Source: QHXW01 sp035297145
GTDB lineage: Bacteria > Acidobacteriota > Terriglobia > Bryobacterales > Bryobacteraceae
Length of the DNA: 64,000 nt
Reading direction: 5' to 3'
Assembly (NCBI GenBank): GCA_035297145.1
Contig: DATGZN010000077.1
Location: 1-64,000, forward strand
Below the pieces are notes generated by a model that was not told where the DNA came from, did no database searches, and saw only the letters and a program-made list of their open reading frames with translations. Position numbers and translations under genes: made by a program. Below, piece after piece: positions 58,056 through 64,000 of the stretch (positions within the stretch are counted from its first letter, which is position 1; every line of letters begins with the position of its first letter).

Positions 58056-59572
58056 TCGGGGCCGCCGGCCTTGGAATCGGTACCCGACATGTTGAAGCCG
58101 CCGAAGGGATGCGCGCCCACCATCGCGCCGGTGCACTTTCGATTCACATACAAATTGCCCACAAAGAATCGCTCGCGTGCCTGACGGATATGATCCGGCG
58201 TGTTGGAAAATACGGCGCCGGTGAGGCCGTACTGCGAATCGTTGGCCAAATCGAGCGCTTGCTCGAAATCCTTGGCCTTGGTGACGGCAAGTACCGGCCC
58301 GAAAATCTCTTCCTGGAAAATGCGCGCGGTCGAGGGCACGTCGGCAATCACGGTCGGCTGGATGAAGTAGCCGTCACCCGGCGCCGGGCCACCTCCGACC
58401 AACGGTTTGCCTTCCTTTGATCCAACGGCGATGTATTGCAAGATCGTCCGGCGGGCGCTCTCGCTGATCACCGGGCCCATGTAGCTGCCCGGATTGTCGG
58501 CCGCGCCAACGGTGAGCGCTTGGGTCTTCTTCTTGACACGACTGAGAAACTCGTCATATACGCGCTCATCCACAATGGCGCGCGAACAGGCCGAGCACTT
58601 CTGGCCTTGATACCCGAATGCGGAGGCTACCACGCCATCAACCGCCTTTTCCAGATCGGCGTCCGCATCCACGATGATCGCGTCCTTACCGCCCATCTCG
58701 GCTATCACGCGCTTGATCCACCTCTGGCCGGGCTGCGTTTTGGCGGCCAGCTCGTTAATGCGCAAGCCCACATCGCGCGAACCCGTGAACGCGACGAAGC
58801 GCGTCTTAGGATGCTGCACTAGAAGATCTCCGATGGCCGAGCCGCTTCCGGGAAGAAACGCGAACGACTTAGCCGGGAAGCCCGCTTCCAGCAAAAGCTC
58901 GGCAAATTTCGCCGCCACGGTCGGCGTTTCGCTCGACGGCTTGATAATCGCTGTGTTGCCGGTTACCAGCGCCGCCACCGTCATTCCGGCGAGAATCGCC
59001 AGCGGAAAATTCCACGGCGGGATCACAATGCCCACCCCCAACGGCAGATAATGCATCTCATCCTTCTCGCCGGGCATCTGTACCACCGGTTGCGGACCGG
59101 CCAGGCGCAGCATTTCGCGCGCGTAGTATTCGCAGAAGTCGATGGCTTCCGAGGTGTCTGCATCCGCTTCCGGCCAGGTTTTTCCGGCTTCGTACACCAA
59201 CCAGGCGTCGAACTCGAACTTGTGCTCGCGCAACAGGCGAGCGGCGGCTAACAGCTTGCGGATGCGATCCCCGGCGCTCGTCAAGCTCCATTCGGAAAAG
59301 TACGCGTAGGCCGATTCCACCGCGCGAGCCGCCAATTCCGGCGTGGCTTTTTGATGGACGCCCACCACTTCGGCAGGGCGCGACGGATTGACCGAGCGCA
59401 GCTTCTCTGGCGTTTGGAAACGGTCGCCGCCGATCAGGAGGTCGTATTCGTGGCCAAATTTCGCGCGCACTTCTTCCAGCGCCGCCTCCATGGCGCGCCG
59501 ATTCGCCGGAATCGAAAAATCCGCGACCGGCTCGTTACGAAATTCGGGTAAAGACAACGCAGATGCACTCAT
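58004..59572 (-). CDS. pruA: L-glutamate gamma-semialdehyde (P5C) dehydrogenase
   Basis: A 522-aa aldehyde dehydrogenase of the RocA/PruA length that oxidises glutamate semialdehyde (from proline or arginine) to glutamate with NAD. Conserved parts are IPPWNFPLAILAGMTVAALVTGNTAIIKPSS (cofactor), FTGSRDVGL, the Glu-containing VIAEMGGKDAIIV, and the catalytic Cys in GYQGQKCSACSRAIV. QEEIFGPVLAV and the C-terminal FGGFNMSGTDSKAGGPDYLLLFLQ tail match the P5C branch. No proline dehydrogenase gene is in the window. The gene end overlaps the CHAT gene end tail to tail. Confidence 0.93.
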   Translation of the reverse strand: MSASALSLPEFRNEPVADFSIPANRRAMEAALEEVRAKFGHEYDLLIGGDRFQTPEKLRSVNPSRPAEVVGVHQKATPELAARAVESAYAYFSEWSLTSAGDRIRKLLAAARLLREHKFEFDAWLVYEAGKTWPEADADTSEAIDFCEYYAREMLRLAGPQPVVQMPGEKDEMHYLPLGVGIVIPPWNFPLAILAGMTVAALVTGNTAIIKPSSETPTVAAKFAELLLEAGFPAKSFAFLPGSGSAIGDLLVQHPKTRFVAFTGSRDVGLRINELAAKTQPGQRWIKRVIAEMGGKDAIIVDADADLEKAVDGVVASAFGYQGQKCSACSRAIVDERVYDEFLSRVKKKTQALTVGAADNPGSYMGPVISESARRTILQYIAVGSKEGKPLVGGGPAPGDGYFIQPTVIADVPSTARIFQEEIFGPVLAVTKAKDFEQALDLANDSQYGLTGAVFSNTPDHIRQARERFFVGNLYVNRKCTGAMVGAHPFGGFNMSGTDSKAGGPDYLLLFLQAKSIAERVA

Positions 59573-59581
59573 GAGTTTTCT

Positions 59582-60469
59582 TCAGGGTAGGACAGGCATT
59601 CCCGCCTGTCCAATGTCGGCTTCCGCACACGGTGAAGCGAAAAACGACTGCCCCGCTTTCTTGATGCCGGAGAACGCCACCTCGGGCTCATGCCCGAATC
59701 CGCAGAGCCACTGCCCGCGAGCCGCCTCTTCCAGCCAGCGGCCCTTGGTGTCGATCGCCTCCAGCGGATACAGATCAAACGCCGCCACCCACGAAGGCGT
59801 GACGTGTGCAGCCGTGGGGACAAGGTCCGAGAAGAAGCAGAACGTTTGCCCGGCGGAAGTCGCTGTGACCACCAACATGTCGCGATTATGGCCCGGCGCC
59901 AGTTTCATTTCGATTCCGGGCGCAACCTCGAAATCCGTATCGAGCAACCGCATGCGGCCGCTCTCGACGAGCGGATCATAGTTCGCGTCGATATAACTGA
60001 TACGATCGCGGACGTGCCGCTCATGGGCGTGCTCCCACTCGCCGCGCCTCGTGTAATAACGCGCGCGGGGAAATGCGGGTCGTGCCGCGCCGCTGGCGAG
60101 GAACGTGTTACCCCCACAGTGATCGAAGTGCAGGTGAGTATTGATGACGATGTCGATGGATTCCGGATCGATGCCGTGCCCCGCCAGAATCTCCGGCAGC
60201 ACAATTGCGGCTTCCGGCAGATTCATGCGCTCGCGCGCTTTGTGGTCAGGCTTATCGCCCGCGCCGGTTTCGATCAGAATCGTGTGCTCGTCCGTGCGGA
60301 CAACGTAACAGTTGAAGCCTAGCCGCACACGATTCGACTCATCTGTTTCGAACCGCTTGCCCCAGAGGGTTTTCGGGACGACGCCGAACATCGCCCCGCC
60401 ATCCCACCAGTAGAACCCCGCGCGGACCAGAGTGATTTCGAAATCACCCACCGTCGCGCGGGCCGTCAT
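59582..60469 (-). CDS. MBL-fold metallohydrolase
   Basis: A 295-aa metallo-beta-lactamase-fold enzyme. The metal motif is INTHLHFDHCGGNTF (H-x-H-x-D-H), with later ligands in APGHNRDMLVV and FFSDLVPTAAHV. The sequence YVVRTDEHTILIETGAGDK is typical of the AHL-lactonase/glyoxalase-II-like branch; the substrate is unknown. The final residues IGQAGMPVLP are encoded by a REP-like palindrome at 59588-59611, so this gene's coding end was set by a repeat. Confidence 0.85.
   Translation of the reverse strand: MTARATVGDFEITLVRAGFYWWDGGAMFGVVPKTLWGKRFETDESNRVRLGFNCYVVRTDEHTILIETGAGDKPDHKARERMNLPEAAIVLPEILAGHGIDPESIDIVINTHLHFDHCGGNTFLASGAARPAFPRARYYTRRGEWEHAHERHVRDRISYIDANYDPLVESGRMRLLDTDFEVAPGIEMKLAPGHNRDMLVVTATSAGQTFCFFSDLVPTAAHVTPSWVAAFDLYPLEAIDTKGRWLEEAARGQWLCGFGHEPEVAFSGIKKAGQSFFASPCAEADIGQAGMPVLP
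59588..59611. repeat. Short palindromic REP-like repeat inside a gene end
   Basis: TA-GGACAGGC-ATTCCC-GCCTGTCC: a perfect 8-bp stem (59590-59597 with 59604-59611) and a 6-base loop. It differs by two bases from the copy at 20761-20784. It supplies the last codons of the MBL gene on the minus strand. Confidence 0.8.
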
Positions 60470-60490
60470 GTCCGAATCCGGCGTGCGGCC

Positions 60491-60757
60491 TCAGCCGCGC
60501 ACGAGCCGGCGGCCGCGCTCGAACAGATCCGCCGCATCGTCGGCGATCTGCTTGCCCTTGTCGTAAATTTCCCGGCCTTTTTCGTACACTTCCTTGCCAG
60601 TCTCCGCCAGGACTTCTTTCCCTTCCCCCGTCTTCTTATTGATGAATTCCCGCGTTTCCTTCCCTGACTTGGGAGCATACAGCAACGCCACCGCGCTGCC
60701 CAGGACTGCGCCAGCCAAAAACCAGCCGAGCTTCCCGCCTTCGTCTTTTTCTGCCAT
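60491..60757 (-). CDS. YtxH-like general-stress protein
   Basis: An 88-aa protein behind GGAGGGAA. An N-terminal transmembrane helix (KLGWFLAGAVLGSAVALLYAP) is followed by KSGKETREFINKKTGEG and a long amphipathic helix (EVYEKGREIYDKGKQIADDAADLFE), the YtxH domain plan. Such small proteins are linked to stress responses in Bacillus; the role here is unknown. The gap to the MBL gene is 21 bases, so they may be cotranscribed. Confidence 0.85.
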   Translation of the reverse strand: MAEKDEGGKLGWFLAGAVLGSAVALLYAPKSGKETREFINKKTGEGKEVLAETGKEVYEKGREIYDKGKQIADDAADLFERGRRLVRG

Positions 60758-60883
60758 CGAGTTCCCTCCAACCTAACTAGGATTCTCTTTCATTCTACTG
60801 TAAGTGCCCCTGCGATATGCTAGAAAATGACAAGCCGAGCGCCCTTTCACTCGACTGTTACCCGTCGATAACAAGGGGATATC

Positions 60884-61183
60884 ATGCCACAGGATACGGA
60901 AAGCTTTGAGGTTAATCCCTCACACGATCTGGATATGGTGACACTGTTCAGTTCCCAGAATCACGATGCCGAGATGGAGGCCAACGCGATTCATGGCGTT
61001 TTGGAGGCGAACGGAGTTCCCTCGATGGTGGTCGGGACGCCGCAGATTCCTTCGTTTGAATTCCAGGTGCAGGTTCCCAAAGCGCGGCTGGAAGAAGCGG
61101 AGCGTGTGCTGGCTGAGGCGCGGGAAGCCGGGCCGGCGGCAGCCGTGGAAGCCGAGCAAGCGGGCGAAGAGTCCAACGGCTAA
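60884..61183 (+). CDS. DUF2007-like protein
   Basis: A 99-aa protein with the DUF2007 pattern: LDMVTLFSSQNHDAEMEANAIHGVLEANGVPSMVVG, then FEFQVQVPKARLEEAERVLAEARE. These small domains are called 'signal-transducing' by similarity to GlnB-like folds but have no proven function. The 3' end overlaps the stop of the oppositely oriented comEC gene by 4 bases. Confidence 0.75.
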   Translation: MPQDTESFEVNPSHDLDMVTLFSSQNHDAEMEANAIHGVLEANGVPSMVVGTPQIPSFEFQVQVPKARLEEAERVLAEAREAGPAAAVEAEQAGEESNG

Positions 61184-63699
61184 AGCCCCGGGGCCTGCGT
61201 CTCGACTTCAAACCGGTGGCCATCAGTGCGCACCGTGATGGCGCCCATCTGGTCTGTTCGCAGCACATCGATGTGGGCCTGCTGTAAACGCTCCACCACC
61301 TCCGCGTTTGGATGTCCGTATAGATTCGCAAAACCGGCCGAGATTACCGCGAACGCAGGATGTACCGCTTCCAGGAACGGCTGCGTGGTCGATGTCTTGC
61401 TTCCATGATGTGCGACCTTTAAGATGTCGGCATGATGAACCAGGTTCGCTGCCACCATCTCGTATTCGATCTGCCGTTCCACATCGCCGCTGAGTATGAG
61501 GGAGCGCTCACGGTAAGTCAGCCGCAGTACCAGTGAGTCATTGTTGCGCGCTATGCTGGCAGGCAAGTAATCCGAGAACGGCGCCAGGACCTCAAATCTT
61601 GCGCCGCCGTAATCGAACTCCCGCCCCTGCGTCTGGTGGACGATTCTGACGCCGAGTTGCTCGGCTTTGCGGCGCAGGTTGGCCCATTCGGGACTTTCTT
61701 CCGGTGTCGCGCCCGTCCAAAGTTCCTTGACGTGAAAATTCTCCAGGACCGCCGGCAGCCCGCCGATGTGGTCCTCGTGAGCATGCGAGAGCACCACCAC
61801 ATCGAGCTTCCGGATGGACCGGCTCCACAGATATGGCGAGACCACATCTTCGCCAATGTTCATGCGGGTCTTGACGCGCTTGCCGAAGCTCGCGATGCCG
61901 CCGCCATCCACCAGCATCAGCTTGCCTGCGGGCAGCGCGAGAAAAATGCTGTCGCCCTGGCCGACGTCGATGGCGGTCATCTCGAGTGACCTGGGAACGA
62001 CCGCCGGCGGAAACGGATGCCAGATCATCACGGCCAGTAGCAGCGCCAGCGTGCCCACTGAAGCCAGCCGCAACATGCGCCACCTGAGCCCCGCACTTCG
62101 GCGCGCCAGCAGCGAAACGGCGATCAGCGCGGCCGTGATGCTGATTGCCAGCCAAACGGGCGGGCCAGGAATCCGCCAGTTGGGCTCCGAGTGCGCGTGC
62201 CAGGCCGCCGCCGACTGCGAAGCCGCCAGCAGCCAACCCGCGATCTTCGCCGGCACGCTCCACCCCGTAAACACGGCGATGAAGCCAACAGGAACCGCCA
62301 GTCCCAACAGGGGCACGATCACGGCGTTCGCTGACAGCCCAGAGAACGAAACGCGGTGGAAATATATGGCCATGGGCAGCGCCAGGCCGATCTGGATCAT
62401 GGCCGACGTCAGCGTCAGCTCGTAGAAGAACAGCAGGACACGCGCGGGAACGGCGACGGCGATCAGGCAAAACCGTTCCGGTAAGCGCGTCCACAGACGC
62501 AGGGTTTCGGCCAGCAGACGCAGTTCCACGCGAAACTGCGCCGCACGAGGCTCCATATGGAGGTCGCGATCCTTCTCGGCGAGACCACGGATGCCATAAG
62601 TGAGCGGGCCCGACGTCCGCTGCAGCAGCGGGACGGCGAATGCCGCGATAAACGCCACCGCGCCAAAGGAAAGCTGGAAGCTGGCATCAAACATCTGCTC
62701 GGGGTCGAGTACCAGGAACACGATGGCAATCGCCGCCAGCAGGTTCATGGCTCGGCCACGGCGGTAAAAGAAGCGCACGATCATGAAGAGCGTGAAGCCG
62801 GAGGCGGAGCGGACCGCCGGCGCCTGAAAGCCCGTCACCAGCGCATAAATCCAGATTGCCAGCACGGTGACCAGGTTTGCCGTCGCGGGCGGAAACAGAA
62901 AGAGCCGCAGTAGAAGGTACAGGAACGCCGCCAGGACAGCCACATGCGCGCCCGAAATCACGAGCGCGTGAAAAGTACCCGTAGAGCGAAATTGCTCGGT
63001 CCAGGCTTTGTCCAGGTTCGCCGTTTCGCCGATCAAGATCGCCTGCATCATGCCGGTCTCGTACTGGCTGCCCGAGTAGAGGCGCGCCAGTCGATCCACC
63101 GCAGCCGTGCGTAACCGGAAAATCGCACTTCTGAAGGCCGAGCCGCACTGGCCAGGCAGAATGTGGATAGGCTCCGCGGCGCGTGCAGATCCGGTCCAAT
63201 AGATTCCCTTGCGCGCGAGGTAATGCGCGTAGTCGAACGATCCGGGGTTATTGAAGTTGTGTGTGGACCGCACCTTCGCGTCCAGTTCGATACGCTGGCC
63301 ATAGCGCAGGACCGGCGGCTGCTCTCCTTCCTTAACGTACAAGGTCACTCGCACGCGCGCGCCCGGCTCGAGTTCCAACGTGAACTGGTCGCGATCGGGA
63401 GAGATGGCGGAAGGCTCGACCACGCAGCCCGTGAGGATCGAAATTTCTGAGGCGTCTGTATTCAACTCCGGCCGCGGCGGCAGCCGATGCGCCATCTCCA
63501 CCAAGGTGCCCCCGGCCAAGAGCGCCAACAGGGCGCAGACACCAGCCAGCACGCGGAGCCGCCGCCATAGGCAGACTAAAGTCAGGATGCCGAACGCCGC
63601 GATAAGTGCCGCCAGTTCGCGAGTTTCAAACGGAACGAGGCGCGACAACAGGATTCCGGCCGCGATCGCAACCAGGGGCAGAACGAGAGGATCTCGCAA
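61180..63699 (-). CDS. comEC: DNA-uptake channel ComEC/Rec2
   Basis: An 839-aa protein. After N-terminal helices and an OB-like DUF4131 domain (LELEPGARVRVTLYVKEGE, RIELDAKVRSTHNFNNPGSFDYAHYLARKGIYWTG) comes the Competence domain with many transmembrane helices (ALVISGAHVAVLAAFLYLLLRLFLF, and FIAAFAVPLLQRTSG). The C-terminus is a soluble MBL nuclease-like domain with VVLSHAHEDHIGGLPAVL. It passes single-stranded DNA through the inner membrane in natural transformation, so uptake of foreign DNA is plausible in this organism. Confidence 0.93.
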   Translation of the reverse strand: MRDPLVLPLVAIAAGILLSRLVPFETRELAALIAAFGILTLVCLWRRLRVLAGVCALLALLAGGTLVEMAHRLPPRPELNTDASEISILTGCVVEPSAISPDRDQFTLELEPGARVRVTLYVKEGEQPPVLRYGQRIELDAKVRSTHNFNNPGSFDYAHYLARKGIYWTGSARAAEPIHILPGQCGSAFRSAIFRLRTAAVDRLARLYSGSQYETGMMQAILIGETANLDKAWTEQFRSTGTFHALVISGAHVAVLAAFLYLLLRLFLFPPATANLVTVLAIWIYALVTGFQAPAVRSASGFTLFMIVRFFYRRGRAMNLLAAIAIVFLVLDPEQMFDASFQLSFGAVAFIAAFAVPLLQRTSGPLTYGIRGLAEKDRDLHMEPRAAQFRVELRLLAETLRLWTRLPERFCLIAVAVPARVLLFFYELTLTSAMIQIGLALPMAIYFHRVSFSGLSANAVIVPLLGLAVPVGFIAVFTGWSVPAKIAGWLLAASQSAAAWHAHSEPNWRIPGPPVWLAISITAALIAVSLLARRSAGLRWRMLRLASVGTLALLLAVMIWHPFPPAVVPRSLEMTAIDVGQGDSIFLALPAGKLMLVDGGGIASFGKRVKTRMNIGEDVVSPYLWSRSIRKLDVVVLSHAHEDHIGGLPAVLENFHVKELWTGATPEESPEWANLRRKAEQLGVRIVHQTQGREFDYGGARFEVLAPFSDYLPASIARNNDSLVLRLTYRERSLILSGDVERQIEYEMVAANLVHHADILKVAHHGSKTSTTQPFLEAVHPAFAVISAGFANLYGHPNAEVVERLQQAHIDVLRTDQMGAITVRTDGHRFEVETQAPGL

Positions 63700-63757
63700 G
63701 AAAGAGAGTGGTCATGCGATGGCATCTCTCTCGAAAAGCGGCGCTTAGAGGGGATTC

Positions 63758-64000
63758 TTACGGTTTCCCGCCCGACTGCTGCGTCCGCCCATGCTCCTGC
63801 GACGCGGCGATAATCTCATCGGCCACCGCATGCGGAGCGTCGATATTATTCAACGTCAGCCGGCTGGCCTCGCCTGAGGTCTCGATAGAAATATTACCCA
63901 CTCCCAGCATGCGCTGCCCGAGTGACTGATCCACTCGCACATCCTGTACTTTGGAAAGCTGAATGTTGCGGGTCGTTTTTGAGAGCAGGCCGAGATCGTA
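63758..64000 (-). CDS. PH-domain (bPH2/DUF304) protein, 5' part outside the window
   Basis: 81 codons are visible, open to the window edge. The segment LGLLSKTTRNIQLSKVQDVRVDQSLGQRMLGVGNISIETSG is the typical end of a bacterial PH-like (YdbS/DUF304) domain: a 'I-L-KVQDV' strand and 'GVG-I-I-T-G' strand. The C-terminus ends with HAVADEIIAASQEHGRTQQSGG. Usually these are membrane proteins with two transmembrane helices before this part; they are not seen here because of the cut. Confidence 0.75.
   Translation of the reverse strand, partial: YDLGLLSKTTRNIQLSKVQDVRVDQSLGQRMLGVGNISIETSGEASRLTLNNIDAPHAVADEIIAASQEHGRTQQSGGKP

Noticed and set aside
1..64000. CRISPR arrays, rRNA genes, transposases, integrases, prophage structural genes
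   Set aside because: None were found on reading the window; repeats present are short palindromes and duplicated gene borders only.

Overview
The window looks like a GC-rich chromosomal segment of a soil acidobacterium of the Bryobacterales/Solibacter type. This is inferred from gene content: DUF4159 and DUF4034 proteins, a DUF4097 TSNG-repeat lipoprotein, a winged-helix/TPR CadC-like regulator, a DUF2934 protein, a secreted RidA and DinB, a TPR-CHAT protein beside sigma/anti-sigma genes, and an hflX-hfq pair. No rRNA, tRNA, CRISPR array, transposase or integrase was seen.

Layout. 1-6.2 kb: a DUF4159 gene cut by the window edge, a glycosidase-like gene that appears inserted, then a tightly overlapping five-gene run (HAD phosphatase, deoxyhypusine-synthase-like protein, PfkB kinase, ROK kinase, SIS isomerase) that should handle a sugar phosphate. 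6.2-9.5 kb: an accessory block (ankyrin lipoprotein, HigB/HigA-like toxin-antitoxin, secreted DinB and RidA) bounded by a 20-bp direct repeat of the end of the SIS gene. 9.9-18.2 kb: a degenerate receiver protein, aceE with a palindrome at its start, a DUF4097 lipoprotein, an amidohydrolase, a TonB-type protein, an orphan antitoxin and a DUF6978/DUF1828 pair. 18.3-23.6 kb: a sugar-acid dehydratase facing truB, with the ground between them filled by a toxin-antitoxin pair, a DUF4034 gene, two small genes and several decayed copies of the truB and dehydratase 3' ends.

23.5-30 kb is housekeeping (M28 peptidase, RodZ-like, pgsA, hflX, hfq, DksA/TraR-like, methyltransferase). 30-42.8 kb: gene remnants, a serine-less alpha/beta hydrolase with a helical C-terminus, the CadC-TPR regulator, a Tat-exported DUF362 protein, a tandem M16 peptidase pair, metXW and an AttH-like protein. 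43-48.1 kb: a TIR protein with an unusual C-terminal domain, an ECF sigma/anti-sigma pair divergent from a metallophosphoesterase-cupredoxin fusion behind a shared ECF-like promoter region, and a membrane protein. 48.2-53.3 kb: carAB and a VapBC-type module. 53.5-58.1 kb: a sigma factor, anti-sigma factor, unknown protein and TPR-CHAT protease-like protein in one run. 58-64 kb: P5C dehydrogenase, MBL hydrolase, YtxH, DUF2007, ComEC and a partial PH-domain gene.

Two themes stand out. Cargo genes, often toxin-antitoxin modules, sit between duplicated borders or 3' ends of core genes at three places. Two candidate conflict or signalling systems are visible: the TIR fusion and the sigma/anti-sigma/TPR-CHAT cassette. 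All function calls are from reading the sequence; no database search was possible.
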